From positions 62,001 through 126,000 of the forward strand of contig DATLYW010000016.1 of NCBI GenBank assembly GCA_035574315.1: 64,000 bases of DNA. Direction: 5' to 3'. Of this stretch, positions 1-9,501 are shown in pieces. Below the pieces are notes generated by a model. That model saw only the letters and a program-made list of their open reading frames with translations, did not search any database and was not told the origin of the DNA. Each line of letters opens with the position of its first letter. The stretch's first letter is position 1. Source of the DNA: Candidatus Zixiibacteriota bacterium. Lineage in GTDB: Bacteria; Desulfobacterota; Binatia; UBA9968. A program made the position numbers and the translations under genes.

Positions 1-2188
1 CCGTGGCCGCTCGCAGCATCTCGAACACATCCGACACCGGAAAAGAATGCTGTTCCACCAGCGAGATCACGATGCCGTCATCGGTCGCGGCGGCCTGCAG
101 CTCCCGGTCGAAGCTCAGGCAAAAGCGCTTGCGCAGCGCCATCCCCCACGCGCGATTGATCCGCCCGCCCCACGGCGAATGAATGACCAGCTGCATCCCG
201 CCCGCTTCGTCGAAGAAGCGCTCCGCGACGATCTCGTGCTGGCTCGGCACCGTTCCCAGGTGCCCGACCGTCGCGGCGACATAGGACACCAGCTGCTCGG
301 CCGCCGAAGGCGGGATGCCGGTTTCTTCGGCCAGCCATGCGGCCGCTCGCGGCGCGTCATCGAGTCGGCCGGCGATCGCCCGCCTGAGCTCGCTCACCGC
401 CGCCGAGAGCTCCCGGGTCCGGGCCGGAGCTTCCCCCAGCCAGAATGGCACCGTGGGCGGCAGCCCCTGCGCGTCCTCGACCCAGACCTTGCCCGCGCCC
501 ACGCGCCGGATGCGCCAGGAGCGGTTCCCCAGCAGGAAGATATCGCCCGCGAGGCTCTCGATGGCGAAATCCTCGTTGACGCGACCCACGAGCGCTTCGT
601 CGGGGAACTGCACCACGTCGTAGTCGGCGTTGTCCGGAATCGCGCCGCCGTTGAGGATCGCCGCCATCCTCGCGCCGCGCCGCGGGCGGAGCCTGCCGTT
701 GATCCTGTCGCGGTGAACGTAGGCGCCGCGCCGCCCGCGCCGCGTGGAAATGCCGTCGGAGAGCATCTCCAGGACCCGATCGAAGTCGCGCCGCTCGAGA
801 CCGCGATATGGATAGGCCCGCCGCACCAGCTGCCAGAGCTGCTCTTCCGCGACTCCGTGCTGTCGCCCCCTGACCTCCGCAGCCGCCGCTTTTTTTTCCG
901 GAGTTGAGCTCGCGACGGCGGCCACGATCTGCTGGGCCAGGATGTCCAGAGGCGCGTCAGGCACCGCGATCCGGTCGAGCTCGCCGGCGCGCACCGCTCG
1001 CAGCGCCGCCACGCATTCCATCAGATCGTCCCGGGTAAGCGGGTAAAGAACGCCCCGGGGAAGCGCGCCGACCCAATGGCCCGAACGGCCGACGCGTTGC
1101 AGCAGGATGTTGAGCGACCGCGGCGAGCCGATCTGGCAGACCAGGTCGACGTGGCCGATGTCGATTCCCAGCTCGAGCGATGCGGTCGCGACGACGGCCC
1201 GTAGCTCCCCGGCCTTGAGCTTTTCCTCCACCTCGAGCCGGCGGGCACGGGACAGGCTCCCGTGATGCGCCCCGACCGAGTTTTCTCCCAGCCGCTCCGT
1301 GAGCTGGTGCGCGACCCGTTCCACCAGCCGGCGCGTGTTGACGAACACCAGCGTCGTTCGTCGCGCCTGGATCTGCGCCACGACCTTTTCGTAAACTTCG
1401 GCCCAGAGCTCGTGCGTGGCGATCGGCCCCAGCTCCTGATCGGGAACCTCGATGCCGAGCTCCATGGCCCGGCGGTGCCCGACGTCGACGATCGTGCAGT
1501 CGGGGGCTCCCTCCGGCGTTCTTCGGGCACCCACGAGCAGCTTCGCCAGCTCCTCGATCGGCTTCTGCGTCGCGCTCAGCCCGATTCGTTGCAGGGGCTT
1601 TCCCGTGAGTTCCTCCAGCCGCTCGACGGACAGGGCCAGATGGGCGCCGCGCTTGTCCTGCGCGACGGCGTGAATCTCGTCGAGGATGACCGTCTCGACG
1701 CTTCTCAGGAAGCGTCGGCTCCGTTCCGCGGTGAGCAGAATGTAGAGGGATTCCGGCGTCGTGATCAGGATGTGCGGCGGCCGGCGCACCATGGCCTGCC
1801 GCTCGTGGGACGGCGTGTCGCCGGAACGGACGGCGATCCGCAGGCCCGGCACCAGCACGCCTTCCGCATCCGCTTTCCGATAGATCCCGGCCAGCGGGTC
1901 CTGGAGGTTCCTAGCGACGTCGTTGCCGAGCGCCTTCAGCGGCGATACGTAGAGCACGCTGGTCGCGTCGTCCAGCTGCCCGCGGCCGGCGCGCTGGATC
2001 AACCGGTCGATGGACCAGAGAAAGGCCGCCAGCGTTTTTCCCGAGCCCGTCGGCGCAGCGATCAGCGTCGATCTTCCCCGGGCGATAGCCGCCCAGCCGG
2101 CGCGTTGCGGTTCCGTGGGTCCGCCGAACCGTTCGAGGAACCATCGGCAGGTCAGGGGATGGAACAGCTCGGTCCAGTCGACGTTCAC
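1..2188 (-). CDS. lhr: Lhr-type DEAD/DEAH superfamily 2 helicase (3' end outside window)
   Basis: The first 729 codons of a large helicase-related protein. Walker A APTGSGKT lies at residues 45-52, motif II DEIH at 170-173, and a helicase C domain with a QRVGRSGHW motif VI follows. The later part (QLVIHSPWGGRINRAW region) is the DEAD/H-associated domain characteristic of Lhr. Lhr proteins are ATP-dependent 3'-5' translocating nucleic-acid helicases thought to act in DNA repair. Start: the frame is closed by a TAG 63 nt upstream and GTG at 2188 is the only ATG/GTG/TTG before the conserved N-terminus. The reading frame is open across an 8-T run near 890-897, so no frameshift is seen. Truncated by the window edge only. 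Confidence 0.92.
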   Translation of the reverse strand, partial: MNVDWTELFHPLTCRWFLERFGGPTEPQRAGWAAIARGRSTLIAAPTGSGKTLAAFLWSIDRLIQRAGRGQLDDATSVLYVSPLKALGNDVARNLQDPLAGIYRKADAEGVLVPGLRIAVRSGDTPSHERQAMVRRPPHILITTPESLYILLTAERSRRFLRSVETVILDEIHAVAQDKRGAHLALSVERLEELTGKPLQRIGLSATQKPIEELAKLLVGARRTPEGAPDCTIVDVGHRRAMELGIEVPDQELGPIATHELWAEVYEKVVAQIQARRTTLVFVNTRRLVERVAHQLTERLGENSVGAHHGSLSRARRLEVEEKLKAGELRAVVATASLELGIDIGHVDLVCQIGSPRSLNILLQRVGRSGHWVGALPRGVLYPLTRDDLMECVAALRAVRAGELDRIAVPDAPLDILAQQIVAAVASSTPEKKAAAAEVRGRQHGVAEEQLWQLVRRAYPYRGLERRDFDRVLEMLSDGISTRRGRRGAYVHRDRINGRLRPRRGARMAAILNGGAIPDNADYDVVQFPDEALVGRVNEDFAIESLAGDIFLLGNRSWRIRRVGAGKVWVEDAQGLPPTVPFWLGEAPARTRELSAAVSELRRAIAGRLDDAPRAAAWLAEETGIPPSAAEQLVSYVAATVGHLGTVPSQHEIVAERFFDEAGGMQLVIHSPWGGRINRAWGMALRKRFCLSFDRELQAAATDDGIVISLVEQHSFPVSDVFEMLRAAT

Positions 2189-2245
2189 GGGGCCTGCATC
2201 GGGAGCGGCGCTCGCAGAGCCGCGTCGTCGAAGCCCGGTCCCACG

Positions 2246-2572
2246 CTATGGAACCTGTCCGCCGACGGAACCGAGATCGATGCCCGTTTTACCGAATTGC
2301 TCGACCACGGCGTTTGCGTTGGCATTGCCCTTCTTGGCCAGCTCGACCGTCTTGCTCGCGATCGCCTTGAACTGGGCTCGAAGCTTCTGGGATTCCTGGA
2401 CCGCCAGGTCCTGCTGCTGTTTGGTGGCGCTCAGGTTGCTGCGCTCCGCGAGCAGCAGAAACGTTTGAAACACGGTCCAGACGAGGACCGCCACGATGGT
2501 CAGCGTCAAAGGCAGCCGTACCGACGAGTCCCGCCCCGCGGCGGTTTCCTGAGTTTCCTGCTCCGATTCCAT
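2246..2572 (-). CDS. Small single-pass membrane protein with coiled-coil-like tail
   Basis: A 108-residue protein that I do not recognise. It has a short charged N-terminus rich in Glu/Gln, one hydrophobic segment (about residues 21-43), then a Gln/Lys/Ala-rich helical tail likely to form a coiled coil, probably outside the membrane or periplasmic. Its architecture and spacing of residues (QQ...Q, L..Q, K.NA, GI.L) resemble the next gene upstream (2576-2890), suggesting an old tandem duplication. It lies three nt downstream of that gene and 57 nt before lhr, so it is probably cotranscribed with lepB-lepA. Function unknown. Confidence 0.7.
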   Translation of the reverse strand: MESEQETQETAAGRDSSVRLPLTLTIVAVLVWTVFQTFLLLAERSNLSATKQQQDLAVQESQKLRAQFKAIASKTVELAKKGNANANAVVEQFGKTGIDLGSVGGQVP

Positions 2573-2575
2573 GCT

Positions 2576-2890
2576 TTACGGTCCCTTTCCCGCGCGAGCC
2601 GCCCCTTTCGAAGCCGGCCCTCCTTCCTCCAGCGCTATCCCGATCGCCGCAAGCATCTCTTTGAGCTGGGCGTCGTTGTTCTTCAACGCCAGGGCCGCCA
2701 GAGCCGTCACCACCTGGCGGTGCAGCTGCTCCAGCTGGATGCTCTGAGCGATGAACTGCTGCCGCTCGCCGATCTCGTTCTGCAGGTTCTGGTTGCCGAG
2801 CAGAAGCAGAATGTTCACGGCGACCAGCGCCAGCGACAGAGCGGAAAGGAGGGTCAACAGCCGGTTTGGCCAGCGGCGATTGAACGCCAT
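2576..2890 (-). CDS. Small single-pass membrane protein, possible paralogue of neighbour
   Basis: A 104-residue protein with basic residues at the N-terminus, a hydrophobic segment at about residues 11-31, and a Gln/Leu/Ala-rich tail with heptad-like spacing ending in a Gly/Ala/Lys-rich C-terminus. No known family recognised. Topology by the positive-inside rule would put the N-terminus in the cytoplasm and the helical tail in the periplasm. It follows lepB by 22 nt on the same strand and precedes a protein of the same layout. Possible roles (envelope scaffold, regulator of signal peptidase) are guesses from position only. Confidence 0.7.
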   Translation of the reverse strand: MAFNRRWPNRLLTLLSALSLALVAVNILLLLGNQNLQNEIGERQQFIAQSIQLEQLHRQVVTALAALALKNNDAQLKEMLAAIGIALEEGGPASKGAARAGKGP

Positions 2891-2912
2891 TGCAGTTCCT
2901 CGTGTCCCCTTC

Positions 2913-3581
2913 TCAATAAATGACGTTGCCGATGCGCTCCCAGCGCACCCAGCGGTCCGTCCCGTCCCACGACCAGTAGATCAGGAAAGCCTTGCCTTTG
3001 ACGTCGTCCGTGTTCACGAATCCCCAGAATCGGCTGTCGTGGCTGCGGTCCCGGTTGTCGCCCATCACGAAGATGTGATTCTCCGGCACGGTCCTCGGGC
3101 CGTAATCGTCCTGGTTGGCGACGGCGCTCCCGGGAAACTCGCTTCCCTCGAAATGGGCGTGGGGATCCTCGATCGGGACCCCGTTGACGTAGACCTTCTT
3201 CGCGCGAATCTCGACCGTCTCGCCGCCGACTGCGATCACCCGCTTGATGAAATCCTTGGACCGGTCCTCGGGAAAAATGAAGACCACCACGTCGCCCCGC
3301 CGGGGTTTCTGGAAATCGAGGACGTATTGTTCCAGGAACGGCACCCGGACCCCATAGGCCAGCTTGTTGACCAGGATATGATCTCCGATGAGCAGCGTGG
3401 GAATCATCGAGCCCGACGGGATCTTGAACGCCTGAACGATGAAGGTGCGGATGAACAGCGCCAGCAGCAGCGCCATGCCGATCGCTTCCGCGTACTCGCG
3501 GAACGTCGACTTGCTTTTTACCTCCACGCGTTCCGCCGCAGCGATCGGCTCTTTTTCCTTGCTCACTTTGTCAACGGGCAT
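2913..3581 (-). CDS. lepB: Signal peptidase I
   Basis: Serine-lysine endopeptidase that removes signal peptides from exported preproteins at the outer face of the inner membrane (222 aa). One N-terminal membrane segment (about residues 32-50) is followed at once by PSGSM with catalytic Ser58; FIKRVIAVGG supplies the general base Lys113; GDNRDRSHDSRFWG is the family box E. Short for Proteobacterial LepB (E. coli 324 aa) but normal for the one-TM form. It starts 12 nt after lepA stops, the classic lepA-lepB order, so the two are almost certainly one operon. Confidence 0.95.
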   Translation of the reverse strand: MPVDKVSKEKEPIAAAERVEVKSKSTFREYAEAIGMALLLALFIRTFIVQAFKIPSGSMIPTLLIGDHILVNKLAYGVRVPFLEQYVLDFQKPRRGDVVVFIFPEDRSKDFIKRVIAVGGETVEIRAKKVYVNGVPIEDPHAHFEGSEFPGSAVANQDDYGPRTVPENHIFVMGDNRDRSHDSRFWGFVNTDDVKGKAFLIYWSWDGTDRWVRWERIGNVIY

Positions 3582-3593
3582 GCGGGCTCCAAT

Positions 3594-5387
3594 CTAGACT
3601 TTCAAGGCAGCGAGGAACGCCTCCTGGGGGATTTCCACCTTTCCCACCTGCTTCATGCGCTTTTTGCCTTCCTTCTGTCTTTCTAGCAGCTTTCGCTTCC
3701 GAGTAATATCCCCACCGTAGCACTTGGCGGTCACGTTCTTCCGCAGGGGTTTCACCGATTCGCGCGAAATCACCCGGCTCCCGATCGCCGCCTGGATCAC
3801 CACCTCGAAAAGCTGCCGCGGGATCAGCTCGCGCATCCGCTGCACGAGGTCGCGGCCCCGGTAGTACGCCTTGTCCCGATGGACGATCATCGACATCGCG
3901 TCGACGACCTCCCCGTTGATCCGCACGTCGAGCTTGACGAGGTCCGCCTGCCGGTAGCCCGCCAGCTCGTAGTCCATGGAGGCGTAGCCCCGGCTCACCG
4001 ATTTGAGGCGATCGTAGAAATCGGCCACGATCTCGTTCAGCGGCAGCTCGTAGACCACCAGCACCCGCCGGGGTCCGAGGTACCGGATCTCCCGCTGGAC
4101 CCCGCGCCGTTCCTCGCACAGGCTCAGAACGCCGCCGAGAAATTCCTGCGGAACGTGGATCTCGGCCTGAATCACGGGTTCTTCGATTCGCTCGATCTCC
4201 CCCTCGCCGGGCATCTTCACCGGGTTGTCGATCTGTACCGTCTCGCCGTTCGTCTTGATCACGCGGTAGACGACCGTCGCGGCCGTCGCGATCAGGTTCA
4301 GTCCGAACTCGCGCTCCAGCCGCTCCCGGACGATGTCCATGTGGAGCAATCCGAGAAAGCCGCAGCGGAAGCCGAATCCAAGGGCCTGGGAGGTCTCGGG
4401 CTCGAAAGTGAAGGACGAATCGTTCAGCCTCAGCTTCTCCAGCGCATCCCGCAGGCTCTGGTACTGGTTGGCATCCGTGGGGTACAGGCCGCTGAAGACC
4501 ATCGGCTTCATGGGCTTGAATCCCGGCAGCGCCTCGGCGGCCGGACGGTCGTCGAGGGTCACGGTATCGCCGACACGGGTCTCGGCGATCTCCTTGATTC
4601 CGGCCATCAGGAAACCCACCTCACCCGCGCTCAGCTCGGGAATTTCCACGGGGCCGGGCGCGAAGAGACCCAGGCGCGTGACCTCGAACGCCCGGCCGCT
4701 GGACATCATGCGGATCCGGTCCCCCTTGCGCACCCTGCCGTCGAAAACGCGGATCATGACGACGGCGCCGTGATAGGGGTCGAACCAGCTGTCGATCACC
4801 AGAGCGCGCAGCGGGGCGTCCGGGCTCCCGGCCGGCGGGGGAAAGCGCCTCACGATCCCTTCGAGAATCTCTTCCGTGCCGATCCCCTCCTTCGCGCTCG
4901 CGAGAATCGCCTCCGACGCGTCCAGACCGATCACGTCCTCGATTTCCCGCTTGACGCGCTCGGGGTCCGCGCTCGGCAGATCGATCTTGTTGATCACCGG
5001 AAGGATCTCCAGATTGTGGTCGAGGGCCATGTGAACGTTGGCCACGGTCTGCGCCTCGACTCCCTGCGCCGCATCCACCACCAGCAACGCCCCCTCGCAC
5101 GCGGCGAGGCTGCGCGATACCTCGTAAGTGAAGTCGACGTGGCCGGGGGTATCGATGAGGTTCAGCTTGTACTCCCGCCCGTCCTTGGCCCGGTATCGCA
5201 GGCAAACCGGGCTCGCTTTGATCGTGATGCCGCGCTCCCGCTCCAGATCCATGCTGTCGAGGATCTGATCGGTCCTCTCCCGGGCGCTCACCGCTCCCGT
5301 GAACTCCAGGAGCCGATCCGCCAGCGTCGATTTGCCGTGATCGATGTGCGCGATGATCGAGAAATTTCGGATGTGCTCAAGCCCCAT
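3594..5387 (-). CDS. lepA: Elongation factor 4 (LepA) GTPase
   Basis: Ribosome-associated translational GTPase (597 aa, the usual length). P-loop AHIDHGKST at residues 13-21, switch II DTPGH at 79-83 with the catalytic histidine intact, and NKID at 133-136. EF-G-like domains II, III and V follow, then the LepA-specific C-terminal domain ([20 protein letters not shown] region). The ATG at 5387 sits inside the end of the upstream epimerase gene (11-nt overlap), indicating translational coupling; lepB follows after 12 nt. All GTPase motifs are canonical, in contrast with the EF-G2-like gene at 30604-32718. Confidence 0.97.
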   Translation of the reverse strand: MGLEHIRNFSIIAHIDHGKSTLADRLLEFTGAVSARERTDQILDSMDLERERGITIKASPVCLRYRAKDGREYKLNLIDTPGHVDFTYEVSRSLAACEGALLVVDAAQGVEAQTVANVHMALDHNLEILPVINKIDLPSADPERVKREIEDVIGLDASEAILASAKEGIGTEEILEGIVRRFPPPAGSPDAPLRALVIDSWFDPYHGAVVMIRVFDGRVRKGDRIRMMSSGRAFEVTRLGLFAPGPVEIPELSAGEVGFLMAGIKEIAETRVGDTVTLDDRPAAEALPGFKPMKPMVFSGLYPTDANQYQSLRDALEKLRLNDSSFTFEPETSQALGFGFRCGFLGLLHMDIVRERLEREFGLNLIATAATVVYRVIKTNGETVQIDNPVKMPGEGEIERIEEPVIQAEIHVPQEFLGGVLSLCEERRGVQREIRYLGPRRVLVVYELPLNEIVADFYDRLKSVSRGYASMDYELAGYRQADLVKLDVRINGEVVDAMSMIVHRDKAYYRGRDLVQRMRELIPRQLFEVVIQAAIGSRVISRESVKPLRKNVTAKCYGGDITRKRKLLERQKEGKKRMKQVGKVEIPQEAFLAALKV

Positions 5388-6309
5388 CGAGAACCCGCTC
5401 GCGGTAGTATGCGATGGTCTTCCTCAAACCCTCTTCCAGTTCGACCGAAGGCCGCCAGCCCAGCACGTCGCGCGCCCGTGTCACGTCCAGGCAGCTCCGC
5501 CGCTGCTCCCCCGGCTTTGCCGGACCATGGATCGCGTCGATCCGGGTTCCCAGACCCGCGCGCACCAGCCGGAAAAGCGTCACGACGTCGGTCTCGGTCC
5601 CCGTGCCGATGTTGACCGGGCCGACGTGCGCGGTCTCGAGCGCGGCGATGTTCGCCCGCACCACGTCATCCACATAAACGTAGTCCCGGGTCTGCCTGCC
5701 GTCGCCGTTGATGACCGGCTGCAGGCCGGCCAGGAGGCGGGAGATGAAAATCGCCACGACCCCGGCCTCCCCGCGGCTCGACTGCCGCGGCCCGTAGACG
5801 TTGGCGTAGCGCAGGGCCACGTACGGGAGGCCGAAGACCGCGGCGTAGTAGGCGAGGTAGTATTCCCCGCTGAGCTTGCTCACCCCGTAGGGGCTGAGCG
5901 GCAGTGTCGGGCGGTCTTCGGGCGCCGGGATCGGCTCGCCGTCGCCGTAGACCGCGCCCCCGGACGAGGAAAAGATCACCTTCCGCGTCCCGACGTCACG
6001 GCACGGCTCCAGCAGGTTGACGAGCCCGAGAACGTTCACCCGCGCGTCGAACACGGGATCCGAAACCGACCGGCGCACGTCCATCTGGGCGGCGTGGTGG
6101 TTGAGGACTTCCGGGCGAATCTCGCGGATCAGCTGCGCCGCTGCCGGATCCGCGATGTCGACCACGTGAGCGACGGCGCGCGGATTGAGGTTGCTCCTGC
6201 TTCCGGTCGAAAAATCGTCGAGCACATGGACCTCGTGGCCCAGATCGAGATAGGCGTCGACCACGTGAGAAGCGATGAAGCCTGCCCCCCCGGTCACGAC
6301 GATTCTCAT
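5377..6309 (-). CDS. NAD-dependent epimerase/dehydratase, UDP-glucose 4-epimerase-like
   Basis: Extended short-chain dehydrogenase of 310 aa. Rossmann motif at residues 7-13 reads GGAGFIA, with Ala in place of the usual third Gly. SSS at 114-116 and Tyr141-x3-Lys145 complete the catalytic triad. Motifs most resemble the GalE/WbpP group acting on UDP-sugars. Start ATG at 6309 overlaps the TGA of the upstream UDP-xylose synthase by 4 nt, and its own end overlaps lepA. With that gene, ugd and a glycosyltransferase it forms a nucleotide-sugar block, presumably for cell-surface polysaccharide. The exact sugar (UDP-Glc/Gal or a uronic acid) cannot be told from sequence alone. Confidence 0.85.
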   Translation of the reverse strand: MRIVVTGGAGFIASHVVDAYLDLGHEVHVLDDFSTGSRSNLNPRAVAHVVDIADPAAAQLIREIRPEVLNHHAAQMDVRRSVSDPVFDARVNVLGLVNLLEPCRDVGTRKVIFSSSGGAVYGDGEPIPAPEDRPTLPLSPYGVSKLSGEYYLAYYAAVFGLPYVALRYANVYGPRQSSRGEAGVVAIFISRLLAGLQPVINGDGRQTRDYVYVDDVVRANIAALETAHVGPVNIGTGTETDVVTLFRLVRAGLGTRIDAIHGPAKPGEQRRSCLDVTRARDVLGWRPSVELEEGLRKTIAYYRERVLDGA

Positions 6310-7253
6310 GCCCCGTTCCCCTGCAGGCGGGCGCGGAAGTACTCGATGGTCTTGGACAGCCCTTCGTCCAGGCCGACTTTCGGCTCCCAGCCCAGAATCG
6401 TCCTGGCCCGCGAAATGTCGGGCTGCCGCACATGCGGGTCGTCCTGCGGCAGCGGCCGGAAGACGATCTCGCTCCGCGACCCGGTCAGCTCGAGCACCTT
6501 CTCGGCGAACTCCAGGATGGTCATCTCGTGGGGATTGCCGATGTTCACCGGGAGATGCTCGCCCGATTCGAGCAGGCGGTGGATGCCGTCGACCAGATCG
6601 TCGATGTACTGGAAGCTGCGCGTCTGATCCCCCCGCCCGTAAACCGTCAAGGGCTCTCCCTTGAGCGCCTGGAGGATGAAGTTCGGCACTACCCGCCCGT
6701 CGCGCATGCGCATCCGCGGCCCGTAGGTGTTGAAGATCCGCACGATCCGGGTGTCGAGACCGTGATAGCGGTGGTACGCCATCGTCATGGCTTCGGCAAA
6801 GCGCTTCGCTTCGTCGTAAACCCCCCGGGGGCCGACCGGGTTCACGTTCCCCCAGTATTCCTCGCTCTGCGGCTTGACCAGCGGATCCCCGTAGACTTCC
6901 GAGGTCGATGCCAGGAGAAAGACCGCTCCCTTCGCCTTGGCGAGGCCGAGCGCGTTGTGCGTCCCGAGCGATCCCACCTTCAGCGTCGGGATCGGCAGCT
7001 CCAGGTAGTCGGCGGGGCTCGCCGGCGACGCGAAGTGCAGGACGTAGTCCAGCGGCTCGTCGATCGCGATGAACTGGCTCACGTTGTGGTGCACGAAGCG
7101 GAAGTTGGGATGCCCCGAAAAGCCGGCGATGTTCTCGGCCGCCCCGGTGGCGTAGTTGTCCACGCACAGGACGCGGTGCCCCCGGGCGAGAAAGCTCTCG
7201 CACAGGTGCGAGCCGATGAATCCGGCTCCCCCGGTGATCAAGACGCTAGCCAT
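6306..7253 (-). CDS. UDP-glucuronate decarboxylase (UDP-xylose synthase)
   Basis: Extended SDR of 315 aa converting UDP-glucuronate to UDP-xylose. GGAGFIGS at residues 8-15 binds NAD; TSE at 117-119 and Tyr146-x3-Lys150 form the active site, the Glu being the residue that marks UXS enzymes; [18 protein letters not shown] is the family signature. The gene directly upstream encodes UDP-glucose 6-dehydrogenase, which makes its substrate, and the two overlap by 8 nt, so the pathway UDP-Glc to UDP-GlcA to UDP-Xyl is encoded in order. The downstream epimerase begins in a 4-nt overlap. Confidence 0.93.
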   Translation of the reverse strand: MASVLITGGAGFIGSHLCESFLARGHRVLCVDNYATGAAENIAGFSGHPNFRFVHHNVSQFIAIDEPLDYVLHFASPASPADYLELPIPTLKVGSLGTHNALGLAKAKGAVFLLASTSEVYGDPLVKPQSEEYWGNVNPVGPRGVYDEAKRFAEAMTMAYHRYHGLDTRIVRIFNTYGPRMRMRDGRVVPNFILQALKGEPLTVYGRGDQTRSFQYIDDLVDGIHRLLESGEHLPVNIGNPHEMTILEFAEKVLELTGSRSEIVFRPLPQDDPHVRQPDISRARTILGWEPKVGLDEGLSKTIEYFRARLQGNGA

Positions 7254-8550
7254 CCCGCCGCCCGATCGAGTAGTAACGGAATCCGAGCCTCTGCAGGTCG
7301 GCCGGATCGTAGAGATTGCGGCCGTCGAAGATCACCGGCGTCTTCAGCAGCTCCTTGATGCGCTGGAAGTCGGGACGCCGGAACTCGTTCCACTCGGTCA
7401 TCACCAGCAGCGCAGAGGCGTCCCGAAGCGCCTCGTAGCTGCGCCTGGAGTAACGGATCCGCTCGCCGAAAATCTTGCGCGCCTCGCCCATCGCTTCCGG
7501 GTCGTACGCCTGCACCGCCGCGCCGGCTTGCAGCAGGGCCTCGATGATCGTGATCGACGGCGCGTCCCTCATGTCGTCGGTCCGCGGCTTGAAGGCGAGC
7601 CCCCAGACCGCGAAGGTGAGTCCCTGCAGCCGGTCGCCGAAATGGCGCTTGACCTTTTCGACCAATACCCGCTTCTGGCGCTCGTTCACCTGCTCCACCG
7701 CTTTCAGGAGGAGCATTTCCGGGGCGTCGCCGCCCATGCTGATCATGGCGCGGACGTCTTTGGGAAAGCAGGAACCCCCGTAGCCGACGCCCGGAAAGAT
7801 GAAGTGCGGGCCGATGCGCCGATCGAGGCCGATCGCGCGGCGGACCTCGTTGACGTCGGCGCCGGTCCGCTCGCAGAGCAGCGAGACCTCGTTGATGAAG
7901 GAGATCTTGGTCGCGAGCATGGCGTTGGCCGCGTACTTGCTCATTTCCGCGCTGCGGCTGTCCATGACCAGGATCGGGTTCCCGGTGCGAACGAAGGGCT
8001 CGTAGAGCTCCTTGATCGCCTCCAGGGCTTCGGCGTCGTCTCCCCCCAGAACCACCCGGTCCGGCTTCATGAAGTCCTCGATCGCGGCGCCTTCCTTGAG
8101 AAACTCGGGATTGGAGACCACGGCGAAGCGGTGGGGCGTGATGCCGGCGATCCAGCCGCGCACCAGATCGGCCGTCCCGACCGGGACCGTGCTCTTGAGG
8201 ACGACGATCTTGAACGCGTTCATGGCCCGGGCGATCCCCTCCGCCGTCGACCGCACGTAGTCGAGATTGGCCTCCCCGTTTGCCGTCTGCGGCGTTCCCA
8301 CGGCGACGAAGACGATATCCGACCTGCGCACGGCCTCGTCGAGCTCGGTGGTGAAGACGAGCCGTTGCTCCTCCTGGTTGCGCTGCACCAGCTCCTGCAG
8401 CCCCGGTTCGTAAATCGGGATCTCACCCTTCCGCAGCATGGCGATCTTCGCCTCGTCGATGTCGACGCAGATCACGTCGTTGCCGCTCTCCGCGAAACAG
8501 GTCCCGGCCACCAGCCCCACGTAGCCGGTTCCGACGACCGCCAGCTTCAT
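7246..8550 (-). CDS. ugd: UDP-glucose 6-dehydrogenase
   Basis: Oxidises UDP-glucose to UDP-glucuronate with two NAD+ (434 aa). N-terminal Rossmann motif GTGYVG at residues 7-12; the catalytic thioester cysteine is Cys261 in [10 protein letters not shown] with Asp265 nearby, and Lys205/Asn209 lie in [11 protein letters not shown]-terminal UDP-binding domain complete. Overlaps the glycosyltransferase upstream by 4 nt and the UDP-xylose synthase downstream by 8 nt. Feeds the neighbouring decarboxylase. Confidence 0.96.
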   Translation of the reverse strand: MKLAVVGTGYVGLVAGTCFAESGNDVICVDIDEAKIAMLRKGEIPIYEPGLQELVQRNQEEQRLVFTTELDEAVRRSDIVFVAVGTPQTANGEANLDYVRSTAEGIARAMNAFKIVVLKSTVPVGTADLVRGWIAGITPHRFAVVSNPEFLKEGAAIEDFMKPDRVVLGGDDAEALEAIKELYEPFVRTGNPILVMDSRSAEMSKYAANAMLATKISFINEVSLLCERTGADVNEVRRAIGLDRRIGPHFIFPGVGYGGSCFPKDVRAMISMGGDAPEMLLLKAVEQVNERQKRVLVEKVKRHFGDRLQGLTFAVWGLAFKPRTDDMRDAPSITIIEALLQAGAAVQAYDPEAMGEARKIFGERIRYSRRSYEALRDASALLVMTEWNEFRRPDFQRIKELLKTPVIFDGRNLYDPADLQRLGFRYYSIGRRDG

Positions 8551-9500
8551 GGGCGTTCTCCGCGGTCCAGGATCTCGCCGACGACGAACACCGGCTTGTC
8601 CTGCGACTCGTGATACGTTCGCGACAGCATTTCACCGAGCAACCCGAGCGTAACGAACTGGATGCCGATAAAAACCAGCAGTACGGCGAGCAACAGCAAC
8701 GGGCGTCCCCCGATGTCCGCGCCGTAAACCAGCTTCTGCACGGTCAGGTAGGCGGAAAATAAAAAGCCCAGCGATCCGCACGCGACCCCGATCAGCCCGA
8801 AAAAGTGCAAGGGGCGCGTCGAGTAGCTGAGCAGGAATTTGACCGTGAGCAGGTCGAGGATCACCCGTAGCGTGCGGCCGATCCCGTATTTGGAAGCGCC
8901 CCGCGTCCTGGGCCGGTGGTTGACCTTGACCTCGGCGATCCGGGCGCCGCGCTCGTAGGCGATCGCCGGGATGAACCGGTGCATCTCCCCGTAAAGCCTG
9001 AGGCCGCGCGCGACCTCCGCGCGCATCGCCTTGAGGGTGCAGCCGTAGTCGTGCAGCCGGACGTCCGTGGTGCGCGAGATCAGCCCGTTGGCGATCATGG
9101 ACGGCAGGCGGCGGCTGAGGAACGGGTCCTTGCGTTCGTAACGCCAGCCGCAGACGAGATCGTTTCCCCGATCGATTTCGGCGAGCATGAGAGGAATGTC
9201 TCCCGGATCATTTTGCCCGTCTCCGTCCATCAACACAACCACCGCTCCGCGCGCATGCGCCAGCCCGGCCGCGAGCGCCGCCGTCTGCCCGAAGTTGCGC
9301 TTGAGCCGCACGATCCGCAGATGGTCTTCGCACCGGAACAACCCCGCCAGCACCGCGAAGGTGCCGTCCTCGCTGCCGTCGTCCACCACCACGATCTCGT
9401 ACCGCTTTCCCAGCGGCGCCACCGCCGCGTGGATCTCCCGAATGAGCGGCTCGACGTTCTCCTCCTCGTTGTAGACGGGGATGACGACCGAAAGATCCAT
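8547..9500 (-). CDS. Family 2 glycosyltransferase, ArnC/DPM1-like, with two membrane helices
   Basis: A 317-aa GT-A transferase. DDGS at residues 40-43 and MDGDGQ with the metal-binding Asp92/Asp94 are intact; two hydrophobic hairpin helices near the C-terminus (about 230-255 and 265-292) anchor it. This layout matches polyprenyl-phosphate glycosyltransferases (ArnC, GtrB, DPM1) that load a sugar from a nucleotide donor onto a lipid carrier at the inner membrane. It precedes ugd with a 4-nt overlap, so a UDP-sugar made by the downstream genes could be its donor; that link is inference. Confidence 0.9.
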   Translation of the reverse strand: MDLSVVIPVYNEEENVEPLIREIHAAVAPLGKRYEIVVVDDGSEDGTFAVLAGLFRCEDHLRIVRLKRNFGQTAALAAGLAHARGAVVVLMDGDGQNDPGDIPLMLAEIDRGNDLVCGWRYERKDPFLSRRLPSMIANGLISRTTDVRLHDYGCTLKAMRAEVARGLRLYGEMHRFIPAIAYERGARIAEVKVNHRPRTRGASKYGIGRTLRVILDLLTVKFLLSYSTRPLHFFGLIGVACGSLGFLFSAYLTVQKLVYGADIGGRPLLLLAVLLVFIGIQFVTLGLLGEMLSRTYHESQDKPVFVVGEILDRGERP

Positions 9501-9501
9501 C

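Noticed and set aside
889..900. 8-T run in lhr as a possible frameshift
   Set aside because: The frame stays open and the protein sequence is conserved on both sides.
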